Of a stretch of DNA of 64,000 nt, positions 1 through 9,272 are shown in pieces. Position numbers and translations under genes: made by a program. The stretch covers positions 124,001-188,000 of the forward strand of contig JACTNB010000019.1 of assembly GCA_014584345.1 (NCBI GenBank), read 5' to 3'. The DNA is from Planctomycetota bacterium. Its GTDB lineage: Bacteria; Planctomycetota; Planctomycetia; Planctomycetales; Planctomycetaceae. The notes beneath the pieces were generated by a model. That model did no database searches, had not been told where the DNA came from, and saw only the letters and a program-made list of their open reading frames with translations. Within the stretch, counting starts at the first letter, position 1. Every line of letters starts with the position of its first letter.

Positions 1-697
1 TCCCCTCGCCCCGCAAGCACAACTGCATCCCGTTATCCACACCGGCGGGAACGCTCACTTCCAGTTCGACAACTTCTTCCTCGAAACCACTCCCCCAACA
101 ACTCTGGCATTTGTCCTTGATCACCGTACCCCGTCCGCCACAATTCGGACAGGTTGTCTGTACCCGGAAGAAACCCTGGCTCTGCACAACCTGGCCACGC
201 CCCTGGCAATAATCGCATGTCTCCGGACTCGAACCCGGCTTAGCCCCGCTCCCCCGACAGGTGCCGCAAGGCTTGCTCCGCTTCAATTTGACTGTTTTCT
301 TGCAACCCAAGGCCGCTTCCAGCAGATCCAGCTTGAGGGTCGTCTGCAGATGCTCCCCCCGCGATGGGCCATTGGGTCGCGAACGCCGCGAACCAAACCC
401 ACCAAACAGATCGCCAAAGGCATCGAAAATATCCTGCACATCATGGAACGGACTGGCACCACCATTCCCGCCCAACCCGGCATGGCCATGGCGGTCATAC
501 CGGTTTTTCTTGTCGGGGTTGCTCAGCACCTCGTAGGCCTCGGAGGCTTCCTTGAAACGCGAAACGGCCTCCTCGTCTCCCGGATTGCGATCCGGGTGAT
601 TCTCCACCGCAATCTTGCGATAGGCCTTCTTGATCTCGGTGACGCTCGCCTCGCGAGTGATCCCAAGGATTTCGTAGTAGTCCCGTTTGTCAGTCAT
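1..697 (-). CDS. dnaJ: Chaperone protein DnaJ (Hsp40), 3' part beyond the window edge
   Basis: Co-chaperone that stimulates DnaK ATPase and delivers unfolded clients. The visible 232 residues start at an ATG (697) and run off the left edge in frame. The N-terminal J domain has the diagnostic HPD motif (NHPDRN, about residue 37). A Gly/Phe-rich linker follows (GGFGSRRS). The central zinc-binding domain has four CxxCxGxG-type repeats: CGTCRGSG, CDYCQGRG, CPNCGGRG and CQSCWGSG. The start of the C-terminal peptide-binding domain is also present. It lies downstream of two groEL genes and a groES on the same strand, 170 bases after groEL, so it may belong to the same heat-shock transcription group. 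No dnaK or grpE is visible, which fits a scattered DnaK system. Identity is certain; the missing C-terminus cannot be assessed. Confidence 0.96.
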   Translation of the reverse strand, partial: MTDKRDYYEILGITREASVTEIKKAYRKIAVENHPDRNPGDEEAVSRFKEASEAYEVLSNPDKKNRYDRHGHAGLGGNGGASPFHDVQDIFDAFGDLFGGFGSRRSRPNGPSRGEHLQTTLKLDLLEAALGCKKTVKLKRSKPCGTCRGSGAKPGSSPETCDYCQGRGQVVQSQGFFRVQTTCPNCGGRGTVIKDKCQSCWGSGFEEEVVELEVSVPAGVDNGMQLCLRGEG

Positions 698-783
698 CAC
701 CACTGATTCTTACCCATGTATGCATGATGCCCTCATTTCGGCAAACAGCGCGCCACCCCCTGCTTGTTCGCGGGTAAACACGA

Positions 784-814
784 GAAAGGGTCATCGTCAC
801 CCGATGACCCTTTC
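784..814 (-). terminator. Stem-loop between groEL and dnaJ
   Basis: A 13-bp perfect stem (784-796 with 802-814) with a 5-base loop lies in the 170-base gap between the groEL stop and the dnaJ start. On the minus strand it is followed only by a weak T-rich run (TCGTGTTTAC). It could be a partial terminator or an mRNA stabiliser that sets the groEL to dnaJ ratio. The structure is seen; its role is inferred. Confidence 0.45.
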
Positions 815-867
815 GTGCAGCCCTCAGAGTATTGGTGACTTGCGGGAAGCCAACGTCGAAAACGCCT

Positions 868-2481
868 TTACCGGACGCTTCCTTCCGCCTGCTTCTTGCT
901 CTTGCCTTCTTCGTCGGTCTTGGTCACCAGGACTTGCGTCGTCAGCATCAGGCCGGAAATGGATGCCGCGTTCTTCAAGGCGGTTTTCACCACCTTCGCC
1001 GGATCGATGATCCCCCGTTGCACCATGTCGCCATACTCACCCTTTTTGGCGTCATAGCCTTCGTTGGTCTTCATATCCTTCACTTCGTCGGCAATCACGG
1101 CCCCATCTTCGCCACAGTTGGAAGCGATCTGGCGGATCGGGGCCTGCAGCGCGCGAACCACGATTTCCACTCCAATTCGCTCGTCCCCCGTGGCCTCGAC
1201 CTTGCTTACAGTATCCACGCAACGCAGCAACGCCACGCCACCACCGGGCAGAATGCCTTCTTCCACGGCAGCACGCGTGGCATGCAAGGCGTCTTCCATG
1301 CGGGCCTTGGTTTGCTTCATCTCCGCCTCGGTCGATGCCCCCACGGAAATAATCGCCACGCCACCCGTGATTTTCGCAAGTCGCTCCTGGAATTTTTCGC
1401 GGTCGTAATCGCTATCGGTTTCCTCGATATGATTGCGAATCTGATCCACGCGCGCCTGAATCGCCTTCGGATCGCCCGCCCCTTCGATAATCGTGCAGCT
1501 ATCCTTGGTGATCTCGATCCGGCGGGCCTGGCCCAGATGGCCAACCTCGACGTTTTCCAGCTTGATTCCCAAGTCCTCGGAAATCAGCGTACCCCCCGTC
1601 AACACCGCAATGTCGCCCAGCATCGCCTTGCGGCGATCGCCAAAGCCGGGGGCCTTGACGGCGGATACATTCAAAATACCTCGCAATTTGTTGACCACCA
1701 GGGCCGTGAGAGGTTCCCCTTCCACGTCCTCGCAGATCAACAGCAACGGACGCCCCGTCTGGGAGACCTTCTCCAGAATCGGAATAATGTCCCGCAACGA
1801 GGAAACCTTCTTCTCGTACAGCAGAATTAAGGCATCTTCCAGCACGCAGGACATCGTTTCGGGCTGGTTCACGAAGTACGGCGAAATGTACCCCTTGTCG
1901 AACTGCATCCCTTCCGCCAATTCCAGCGTGGTCGTGTTTCCCTTGCCTTCCTCGACCGTAATCACGCCATCACGCCCCACTTTTTCCATCGCGTCGGCAA
2001 TCAGATTCCCGATGGTATCATCGTTGTTGGCGGAAATCGCACCTACGCTCGCAATTTCCGATTTCTCGGAGACCGGCTTTGCCAGGCTTTCCAGCTTGCC
2101 GATTGCAGCCGCCACAGCCTTCTCGATGCCACGACGCACAACCGTCGGATTGGCCCCCATCGAAATACTGCGCAGGCCTTCTTCGTAGATCGCACGGGCC
2201 AGTACCGTCGCCGTGGTCGTTCCATCACCCGCAATATCGCTGGTCTTCGAGGCCACTTCGTTGACCAGTTTCGCTCCCATGTTTTCGAACGGGTCCGACA
2301 GGTCCACTTCCTTGCTGACGGTCACGCCATCCTTCGTGACGACGGGATTTCCAAAACTTTTGTCAATGATCACGTTGCGGCCGGTCGGCCCCATCGTGAC
2401 GGCAACGGCATCGGATAACGTCCGCACACCCTTTTGCAGCTTGATGCGGGCCTGATCCGAAAAGAGCATTTGCTTGGCCAC
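868..2481 (-). CDS. groEL: Chaperonin GroEL, paralogue without GGM tail (copy downstream of groES)
   Basis: 537-residue 60-kDa chaperonin, an ATP-driven folding cage subunit in the cytosol. The start is GTG at 2481 with a good SD (GAGGAG). Signatures include the nucleotide-binding AGDGTTTAT motif near residue 87, the apical-domain region beginning EGMQFDKGYISPYF, and ILPGGGVALLR around residue 410. The C-terminus is charged (ends KKQAEGSVR) and lacks the Gly-Gly-Met repeat that usually projects into the cage floor. It is the third gene of a groEL-groES-groEL run, 143 bases after groES. Catalytic regions look intact, so it is not a pseudogene. Loss of the tail and its divergence from the other two copies suggest specialisation; the substrate preference is unknown. 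Confidence 0.96.
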   Translation of the reverse strand: MAKQMLFSDQARIKLQKGVRTLSDAVAVTMGPTGRNVIIDKSFGNPVVTKDGVTVSKEVDLSDPFENMGAKLVNEVASKTSDIAGDGTTTATVLARAIYEEGLRSISMGANPTVVRRGIEKAVAAAIGKLESLAKPVSEKSEIASVGAISANNDDTIGNLIADAMEKVGRDGVITVEEGKGNTTTLELAEGMQFDKGYISPYFVNQPETMSCVLEDALILLYEKKVSSLRDIIPILEKVSQTGRPLLLICEDVEGEPLTALVVNKLRGILNVSAVKAPGFGDRRKAMLGDIAVLTGGTLISEDLGIKLENVEVGHLGQARRIEITKDSCTIIEGAGDPKAIQARVDQIRNHIEETDSDYDREKFQERLAKITGGVAIISVGASTEAEMKQTKARMEDALHATRAAVEEGILPGGGVALLRCVDTVSKVEATGDERIGVEIVVRALQAPIRQIASNCGEDGAVIADEVKDMKTNEGYDAKKGEYGDMVQRGIIDPAKVVKTALKNAASISGLMLTTQVLVTKTDEEGKSKKQAEGSVR

Positions 2482-2624
2482 GTTTCGATACTCCTCAATG
2501 TATTAAGTGACGCCGACCCTTCAATCGATGGGTTCAGCGGATGTTCGATCTGTCGTCTACAGGGTTCGCACCGATGCGGAAAAACCAGCCCGCCAGACCA
2601 CTGCCGGCGGGCCCCCCTTTCACC

Positions 2625-2912
2625 TCAAACCACCTTGGCGAGAATATCACTCTCCCGCAAAATCTTGTATTCGTCGCCGTCCACTTCAATATCCGTTCCG
2701 CCGTATTTACCGTACAGAACTTCGTCCCCAACGACGACCGCCACCGCACAACGCTCGCCACTCTCCAACAGGCGGCCTGGGCCAACCGCCACCACTCTGC
2801 CACGCTGTGGCTTCTCCTTGGCGGAATCGGGCAGCACGATCCCACCCGCGGTCATTTCTTCGGCTTCCATTGGGGTGACCACAACGCGATCATCAAGCGG
2901 ATTCAACTGCAT
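2625..2912 (-). CDS. groES: Co-chaperonin GroES (copy 1, between two groEL genes)
   Basis: 95-residue co-chaperonin, the heptameric lid of GroEL. Start ATG at 2912 with SD AGGAG about 10 bases upstream. The N-terminus (NPLDDRVVV) and the mobile-loop region (EEMTAGGIVLPDSAKEKP) are typical, including the GGIVLP hydrophobic tripeptide region that docks on GroEL. The C-terminal part (DEVLYGKYGGTDIEVDGDEYKILRE) also matches. It sits 79 bases after the GGM-tailed groEL and 143 bases before the tail-less groEL. It could therefore serve both; which it prefers cannot be told from sequence. Confidence 0.96.
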   Translation of the reverse strand: MQLNPLDDRVVVTPMEAEEMTAGGIVLPDSAKEKPQRGRVVAVGPGRLLESGERCAVAVVVGDEVLYGKYGGTDIEVDGDEYKILRESDILAKVV

Positions 2913-2991
2913 TGAACATTACTCCTGAATTGAACAAATCTGTTTTCGATTGGGTTGTAACTGTATTTCATCAAACGGGGTGCCGACAGGA

Positions 2992-4683
2992 CTAGAATCC
3001 CATGCCGCCCATGCCAGGCATGCCACCCATTCCGCCCATGCCACCCATTCCTCCCATGTCGCCCATGTCGTGGTGATGGTCGTCATGATGATCTTCTTCC
3101 TTGGCCGGTTCCTGCACGATGATCGAATCCGTCGTCATCAACAGACTGGCAACACTGGCGGCGTTTTGCAGGGCCGTGCGAACCACTTTGGCTGGGTCCA
3201 CCACGCCGAATTCGTACAGATCTCCGTACTTGTCGTGCATGGCGTCGTACCCGTAGGCCTTGCCTTTCCCCTTGAGGATCCGGTTCGCGACCACGGAACC
3301 ATCCAGCCCCGCGTTTTCCGCGATTTTCCGCAAGGGCATATCGAGAATGTCTTCCACCAGCTTGGCCCCGAGAGCCTCGTCCCCCTTCAGGGACAGCGAT
3401 TCAATCGCGCCACGGCAACGCATCAGGGCTGTACCACCCCCGGGGACGATTCCTTCTTCAATGGCTGCCCGCGTGGCTGCCAACGCATCGTCTACCAGGT
3501 CCTTCTTTTCCTTCATTTCCGTCTCGGTGACGGCTCCCACCCGAATCTGGGCGACACCGCCAGCCAACTTGGCCAGACGCTCCTGCAGTTTTTCGCGATC
3601 GTAATCGCTGTCGGTCTGCTCGATTTCCCGTCGAATCAGTTCCGCGCGCCCTTCGATGGCCGCCTTGGAACCGGCCCCCTCGATAATCGTCGTGTTGTCC
3701 GAAGAAATATACACCTTCTTCGCCACGCCCAGATCGCTCAGTTCCACCGATTCCAGCTTGATGCCCAGATCCTTGAACAGCGGCTTCCCCTTGGTCAACA
3801 CACCGATGTCTTCCAGCATGGCCTTGCGACGATCCCCATACCCCGGGGCCTTCACGGCTACCACGCGCAGAATGCCTCGCAGTTTGTTCACCACCAGAGT
3901 CGCCAGAGCTTCCCCGTCGACGTCTTCCGCAATAATCAACAAAGGCACGTTCGCCTTTGATATCTTCTCCAACAAGGGCACCAGGGTTTTCGCGCTACTG
4001 ATCTTCTCTTCGTGGATCAGAATGCGGCAGTTTTCGATTTCGACGGTCTGCTTGTCCTGATTGGTCACGAAGTGCGGAGACAAGAAGCCTCGCTCGAACT
4101 GCATCCCCTCCACCAAGTTCACTTCGGTGGTAATCTGACGCCCTTCTTCGATCGTGATCACTCCATCCTTGCCCACCTTCATCAAAGCGTCGGCCAAAAT
4201 TTCGCCGATCTCAGGATCGTTGTTCCCCGCAATGGTCGCCACCATCCGGATTGCTTCCCGGTCATTCGCCTTGACGTTTTTGGACATCGTTTTCAGATGT
4301 TCCACCACGGCGGTCACGGCCTTTTGCATCCCTCGGCTCAGAGACATCGCATCCGCGCCTGCAGCGATGTATTTCAAACCGGCACGAAACAGGGCTTCCG
4401 CCAGCACGGTGGCGGTGGTGGTCCCATCACCCGCCAGATCACCCGTCTTGGAGGCCACCTCCTTGACCAACTGCACGCCACAGTTTTCAAACGGATCTTC
4501 CAGCTCGATATCCTCGGCAACGGTCACGCCGTCCTTGGTGACCTTCGGAGTCCCCCAACCCTTGTCGAGGACTGCATTGCGGCCACGCGGCCCCAGGGTG
4601 CTGCTCACGGCGTTCGCGAGCTTAGTCACTCCCACGAGAAGTTGCTTGCGCGCATCCTCATCAAAACTTAACAACTTGGCCAC
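2992..4683 (-). CDS. groEL: Chaperonin GroEL with His-rich segment and long GGM tail
   Basis: 563-residue GroEL, first gene of the chaperone group. Start GTG at 4683 with a strong SD (GAGGAG). It has the ATP-binding AGDGTTTAT motif, the substrate-binding apical region (EGMQFERGFLSPHF) and GIVPGGGTALMR. The C-terminus is unusual. After the last helix there is an acidic histidine cluster (EEDHHDDHHHD), then a GGM-rich tail (DMGDMGGMGGM and on to GMGGMGF). The GGM tail is typical of housekeeping GroELs, but the His/Asp cluster is extra and could bind metal. Among the three GroELs in the window only this one has the tail. Repeated 9-mers upstream may be regulatory (see 4705-4730). No CIRCE element (TTAGCACTC inverted repeat) was found. 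Confidence 0.97.
   Translation of the reverse strand: MAKLLSFDEDARKQLLVGVTKLANAVSSTLGPRGRNAVLDKGWGTPKVTKDGVTVAEDIELEDPFENCGVQLVKEVASKTGDLAGDGTTTATVLAEALFRAGLKYIAAGADAMSLSRGMQKAVTAVVEHLKTMSKNVKANDREAIRMVATIAGNNDPEIGEILADALMKVGKDGVITIEEGRQITTEVNLVEGMQFERGFLSPHFVTNQDKQTVEIENCRILIHEEKISSAKTLVPLLEKISKANVPLLIIAEDVDGEALATLVVNKLRGILRVVAVKAPGYGDRRKAMLEDIGVLTKGKPLFKDLGIKLESVELSDLGVAKKVYISSDNTTIIEGAGSKAAIEGRAELIRREIEQTDSDYDREKLQERLAKLAGGVAQIRVGAVTETEMKEKKDLVDDALAATRAAIEEGIVPGGGTALMRCRGAIESLSLKGDEALGAKLVEDILDMPLRKIAENAGLDGSVVANRILKGKGKAYGYDAMHDKYGDLYEFGVVDPAKVVRTALQNAASVASLLMTTDSIIVQEPAKEEDHHDDHHHDMGDMGGMGGMGGMGGMPGMGGMGF
2998..3066. repeat. Short coding repeats for the GGM tail of GroEL
   Basis: Near-identical units of about 9 bases (cccatgcca / cccattcc types) encode the Gly-Gly-Met tail of the groEL at 2992-4683. 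It is a coding microsatellite-like tract, so the tail length may vary between strains. Confidence 0.7.
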
Positions 4684-4704
4684 GGCTTCTCCTCACTATC
4701 AGAG

Positions 4705-4730
4705 ATCCAACATTCAGACATATCCAACAT
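4705..4730. promoter_or_regulatory. Direct repeat just upstream of the first groEL
   Basis: The 9-mer ATCCAACAT occurs at 4705-4713 and again at 4722-4730, each preceded by TCAGA-like bases, 20-50 bases upstream of the groEL start. Spacing is 17 bases, so the copies lie about 1.5 helical turns apart. It could be an operator or simply local repetition. No CIRCE box was seen, and no clear sigma-32-type promoter could be assigned. Confidence 0.25.
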
Positions 4731-5136
4731 CACCCTGCCGCGGGGCTTCAACCCTCTATCCCTGACGGGACGGTAAACGACAAAGCGGAAACAACTCCCC
4801 AAGCTGGAAAACGACTCGAACCCACGCTGCAATCACTCGCGACACGGTTCATCCAACGCCAGTCTGCCCCCTCCACATACCTTCAGCATGCAGAAATGAC
4901 ATATCGAGCCGTTCCATCTCCCAACATAGCAACTCACATGCCAACAAAACAAAACACACCTATCCCATTAAACTTCAATCAGTTAAGACAACAATCGCTA
5001 TCCCCGGCACACGGAACCGCTGCCCCCCTGCCATCTTGGCAGGAATATTCCCCAGTTCTCGGCGCGGAATCTCCCTATTACCTCTGCAGGGCATACACGC
5101 CGACCGAGGGGAATTATTCGAGAGAACATCCCCGGG

Positions 5137-5387
5137 TTAACCCACATTTCTCACACACTTACCAATGCGGTAAATTTGCCTCGAAAATGCCCAGAAAACT
5201 AGCCGCGCCCGTCAGGAAGCGGGCCAGACGGGTAGTTCCTCAACGAGCACCACTTTGCCACAACATCAATCCTGGAAATGCATTGCGATAAGCCAGGCCC
5301 CAGTCTGGCCCGCTTCCTGACGGGCGCGGCTAGTTCGTCGAAGTTAACAGGCCTGATTGATTGACCCGGGTGAGAAATCCGGGTTAA
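5137..5387. repeat. Nested palindromic repeat element (MITE-like or REP-like)
   Basis: In the 800-base gap between groEL and the AsmA-like gene, a perfect 33-base inverted repeat occurs at 5197-5229 and 5303-5335 (core CCGCGCCCGTCAGGAAGCGG). Outside it lies a second inverted pair, 5137-5154 with 5370-5387, matching at 16 of 18 bases (TTAACCC..ATTTCTCAC). The nested symmetry over 251 bases and the absence of a coding region suggest a non-autonomous repeat or an intergenic palindromic unit. No transposase is present. The rest of 4684-5486 shows nothing else supportable. Confidence 0.65.
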
Positions 5388-5486
5388 GCAATACGGACTG
5401 CCACTGCCGCCATGGAGCAGCACGGCTGAAAAGCACACTTGCGGTCTTGCCACGCACACAACGCCGAGAGAACCCACGGCAGCGAT

Positions 5487-8400
5487 TCAGAACGCCATCA
5501 CCGGAACCTGAGCGGCTTGCGGCAGGGGTTGGATTTCCATGCGGGGTGGCGGCAGCACTTTGGGTGGGCGCAAGGCTCCCGGCCCCATTTCCAGCATTTT
5601 CGCGAAACCGCGCAAGGTTTCACGCACCCCATCTTGCACCTTGATTCGCGGGAGATCGACGGTCCCTTGAACTTCCACCGTAAACAGCACAGGCAGCACG
5701 TTTTCCAGTCGATTCAAGACCTGACTGGCCAGGTTAATCCGGCTCCCCCGGCGCGGCGGACGATAGACGAAATCCATGTCGATCGTGCGATCAAACCGAA
5801 TCGTCCCCTGACCGAACAGACTCATGCTGTCCCCCAGCAGGCCAATTTCATCGAACACGAACTTCTCGTCGAGGATGCGAAACTGGGCATAGGCATCGCG
5901 AAACGCCGCATCGTCCACTGGGGCAAAACGCAGGCTCTGAAACATCTGAAAAATAATCGGCAATTCGTACAGGGCCGCCGGACTGATTAACACCCGGCCG
6001 TTGCCGACCATGTTCCGCGTGGATACCGCATCCCCCGCCAGGTCGATATATCCATTGACTTCGCCTTTGATATTTGCCTGACCGTAGTTGCTCTGGATGG
6101 CCCATTGTTCGAGATCCGCTCGACTCAACGTGCAACGCAGCCAGTAAGGCATGGCCGTCGTCCGTTTCGCCAGCAAATCCAGAAACAATTCCCCACCAAA
6201 AACTCGCCCCGTAATTCGTTCGTGCCGGGAAACCGTTGCCCATTCATCCTCGGGCGATTCGGGCTCGAACATCCGCGCGGAACCGAGCAGGATCTGCTCC
6301 CGATCGACGCGGAAGGGCCCCTTCACATCCGTGACCTGGTATCCCATGACCCAGCAGGAATCGAGTTGCACATGCCCCTTGGGAATCAGCACCACCCCTT
6401 CGCGATCCAACATTCCCTGAAACTGCAGCTTGCCACTGGCCCGCTGCAGATCGATCCCCACATAGACGTCCAGTTGATTGAATTCCGCCTCCGCATCCCA
6501 GGCGGCGGTGACCACCTCTCCCCGATAATCCCCCTTGAACTCCAGCTTGCCTGCCAGCGAAACCGGCCGCTGCAGTTTCAACGATTCCAGCAGCCTGCGG
6601 AACGACACGGGCAGGGCTGCCAGCAGTTCATGATTCGGGAACAGGTCGTCGAGTACCAGGTTCTCGAAGCGGAGTTGCCAATATTTTTCGTGAGGCGAAA
6701 ACGTACCCGTTGTCGACAGGCTACACTGGTCGTGCGAGGCTTTCAGATTTTCGAATGCCACCACGCCATCCCGTCCGATCGCCAGCGTCGCGTCAATTTC
6801 CGAGATACGCCACGGAAACACCGTCGGCATAATTTCGCAGTTTTGCAGTTTCATCAGCGGAATTTCTACTTGGGCCTTGTCGGTACCGCTCATCCAGCCA
6901 ACATTCACGGTCAATCCGAAACCGCCTCGGGGACGCAACATTTCCCACACACGCGCCACTTCGGGGCTGGCCCTGCGAATCGCCAGATACAGATCGTTAT
7001 CGAAATACGCCTGCTGGGCCGCCATTGTCATGTCCAGTTTCCACTCGCCGGACACGGGAACAACCGTCCCAAAGCCGTTGATCCGAGTATCTCCGTGAAC
7101 GCCCGCCAGACGCGTGAATTGCCAGCCGGTTTCATCGGAATTGACATGTCCAGACAATTGGCGAATCCCCAACGGGAACGAATCGACATGCAGCGAGGCC
7201 TCGTAAATGTCCGCATCCAGACGAATGATCGGCTTATTCCCCAACGCCAGCTTGCGCACGATGACGCAATGCACATCGGCCATCCCCTGCAAACCAAGGT
7301 ACGTCAGAATTTCGCGTTCCCGGGGGCGCAGGGCGCGATAAAACTGATCATCGATCGCAATGCGATCCACGCTGATATCAAACACGGTCTCCGCGCGGGG
7401 CCCCGGGTCGAGTACCGTACCCGTCAAGGTCACGGTTCTCCCCGAGGCCATTCCGGTTCCCTGCAACGCCCACGCTTCCGGGCCTACTCCATGATCCGTC
7501 CGGATGATCGTCCCCTGCAAGTTGGTCACCGGGTAGGAAAACATCTGATGACGAATCGCACCTTCGTGGATCTCCGCGCTGTGCAGATCAAAGTCGATTT
7601 CCCGCGTCTCTCCGCGCCGCAAGCCAAAGGCTATGCTCAGTGTTCCTGCCGGGCTTAATTCGTCGTACAACGTTTTCATCCCATTCGGCAGAAATCCTCG
7701 CGTGGCGGGGGTGACCTGATAATTATTCAGCGTGACCAGCAATTCCTCAGGCACGTTTGCGGGGAGGGTCTGTTCTCCCCAACCCCAGGCTCCGGTGATC
7801 CGTGCCAAGGTTCGCCCCGAAGCAAGCTGCATCCGATCGATTCGCATCCCCAGGCGATCAATGGCAATCTGCCCCTCGATCCTGTCCAAAGGCAAGGGAA
7901 TCCCCGGGTGTTGCAGTTCCCCGCGAACGAGTTCGATAAACACGGCAAAGTCGGGTTCGCCCTGTTCCTGTTGCGAACAGTGAAAGTTCAAATCCGCCGC
8001 AAGTTTCAGTGAAAATGCCTGCTCGACAGGCTGCTCCCTGCCGTGACTGGCCCTTTGGACGGCCACCTGGTCCGTCGCGGGAATTTCCGTGGCAGACACC
8101 CCCTCCCCGTCAGTCAAGTCCGCATGGCGCTCCTCCGAGGTGCCTTTCGCCAGAAGCCCCCAACCCGGCTGCTGCAGTTGCGACACCACGCGATCGGCAT
8201 CGGGAGAGATCATCGCCGCGGCCTGCAGCAGGGGCTGATCGATCGTCAGCCCCTTCAGATCGCCCGACAGTTCCCATGTTCGATGCAGTACATCCACCAT
8301 GCCGGAAAACCGGGAACTCCCCAAGGTCTCCTCGCGCCCGACCCCTTCGAATCGGTAACTGTGTCGGGTCACTGGCGTCAGGTCGATATCCACGGCATCG

Positions 8401-8984
8401 ATCCGAGCACGCAGGGCACGTTCGAATTCCTCGTGCTCCCATTGAACGGCGATGCCCGCATCCCGGATCTTCACCAAGGGGACCGCCCCCGTTTCAGCCG
8501 TCGATTTCAGTTTCGGCAGGTTTTCCCAGTTCCACTGGCCCGACTTCTCCCGAATCACGGTCACTTGCGGGCGATTTACCTCGACAGACTGCACGTCTAT
8601 GCGGTGCTGCTGCAGCAGCAGGTCGCGATCCACGGTCACGCGCACCCCTTGAATCGTACAGAGCGGAGGGGTTGCAGAGTTCGGATTGACGACCACGTCC
8701 GCCAGCACTAGACGGCCCCGCTGATCCAGCTCCGCCTTGGAAAAACTGATATTCCACTCCGGGTACTCTTCCCGCAGCGTTTGACGGATCATCCGTTCGA
8801 TGTAGTGGTCCCGTTGGGACCAGGCCCACAAAATTGCAATTGTCACCACGCAACAGACCGTCAGGCTCAACACCAGCAGCGCCCAAAACGATTCCGCCCC
8901 AAAGGCAAACCACGAACGCAAGGGACGAGGACGCACTATCCCCGACGTTTCCTTCACGTTCATTTTGCGACGTCGAAACCACAT
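5487..8984 (-). CDS. AsmA/TamB-like inner-membrane-anchored envelope protein
   Basis: About 1165 residues. One N-terminal transmembrane helix (SFWALLVLSLTVCCVVTIAI) is followed by a very long beta-rich periplasmic part with no catalytic motif. This architecture is that of the AsmA-like/bridge-like family linked to phospholipid transport or outer-membrane assembly. The C-terminal segment (LLGDSMSLFGQGTIRFD, then RTIDMDFVYRP) is a typical AsmA C-terminal repeat. Three ATGs (8993, 8984, 8963) could start it. 8984 is preferred because GGAAG lies 9 bases upstream; a GTG at 9047 is also open. It stands alone, upstream of the palindromic repeat and downstream of the glycosyltransferase gene. The family call is by architecture and C-terminal pattern; the function in this cell is inferred. 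Confidence 0.75.
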   Translation of the reverse strand: MWFRRRKMNVKETSGIVRPRPLRSWFAFGAESFWALLVLSLTVCCVVTIAILWAWSQRDHYIERMIRQTLREEYPEWNISFSKAELDQRGRLVLADVVVNPNSATPPLCTIQGVRVTVDRDLLLQQHRIDVQSVEVNRPQVTVIREKSGQWNWENLPKLKSTAETGAVPLVKIRDAGIAVQWEHEEFERALRARIDAVDIDLTPVTRHSYRFEGVGREETLGSSRFSGMVDVLHRTWELSGDLKGLTIDQPLLQAAAMISPDADRVVSQLQQPGWGLLAKGTSEERHADLTDGEGVSATEIPATDQVAVQRASHGREQPVEQAFSLKLAADLNFHCSQQEQGEPDFAVFIELVRGELQHPGIPLPLDRIEGQIAIDRLGMRIDRMQLASGRTLARITGAWGWGEQTLPANVPEELLVTLNNYQVTPATRGFLPNGMKTLYDELSPAGTLSIAFGLRRGETREIDFDLHSAEIHEGAIRHQMFSYPVTNLQGTIIRTDHGVGPEAWALQGTGMASGRTVTLTGTVLDPGPRAETVFDISVDRIAIDDQFYRALRPREREILTYLGLQGMADVHCVIVRKLALGNKPIIRLDADIYEASLHVDSFPLGIRQLSGHVNSDETGWQFTRLAGVHGDTRINGFGTVVPVSGEWKLDMTMAAQQAYFDNDLYLAIRRASPEVARVWEMLRPRGGFGLTVNVGWMSGTDKAQVEIPLMKLQNCEIMPTVFPWRISEIDATLAIGRDGVVAFENLKASHDQCSLSTTGTFSPHEKYWQLRFENLVLDDLFPNHELLAALPVSFRRLLESLKLQRPVSLAGKLEFKGDYRGEVVTAAWDAEAEFNQLDVYVGIDLQRASGKLQFQGMLDREGVVLIPKGHVQLDSCWVMGYQVTDVKGPFRVDREQILLGSARMFEPESPEDEWATVSRHERITGRVFGGELFLDLLAKRTTAMPYWLRCTLSRADLEQWAIQSNYGQANIKGEVNGYIDLAGDAVSTRNMVGNGRVLISPAALYELPIIFQMFQSLRFAPVDDAAFRDAYAQFRILDEKFVFDEIGLLGDSMSLFGQGTIRFDRTIDMDFVYRPPRRGSRINLASQVLNRLENVLPVLFTVEVQGTVDLPRIKVQDGVRETLRGFAKMLEMGPGALRPPKVLPPPRMEIQPLPQAAQVPVMAF

Positions 8985-9272
8985 GTCTGTCATCTTCCGC
9001 AGGCGGGCAAAACGCGGGGGGAGTAACAATACGGAACCCGCGCCCACGCGAAAGCCTTAAGAGAAGGATAGTCCCCAACGCTTGTCAGTTGCCGGAATTT
9101 GCCGCAGGCCACGATGGATTCCGCCAGATATCCAACCTGGAAATGCCACGTATTATCCATCTTTCGCGAACCTCCTTGTCCGCATGCTTTGTGTGTCCGT
9201 TACCAGACGACCCGTGAAAACGTCTCTCGTTTACCTCGGCCAGGATCAAAAACCACTACAGCGGGACAACAT

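Noticed and set aside
4800..4850. A tRNA-like phrase (GGGTTCGAGTC on the minus strand) near 4813-4823, and a similar one near 30304.
   Set aside because: The flanking bases do not pair as a T-stem and no acceptor stem or anticodon arm could be drawn.
4896..5291. A 131-codon plus-strand frame in the gap after groEL.
   Set aside because: Its 3' part is inside the palindromic repeat and its composition is atypical (Pro, Thr and Asn-rich). It is probably non-coding.
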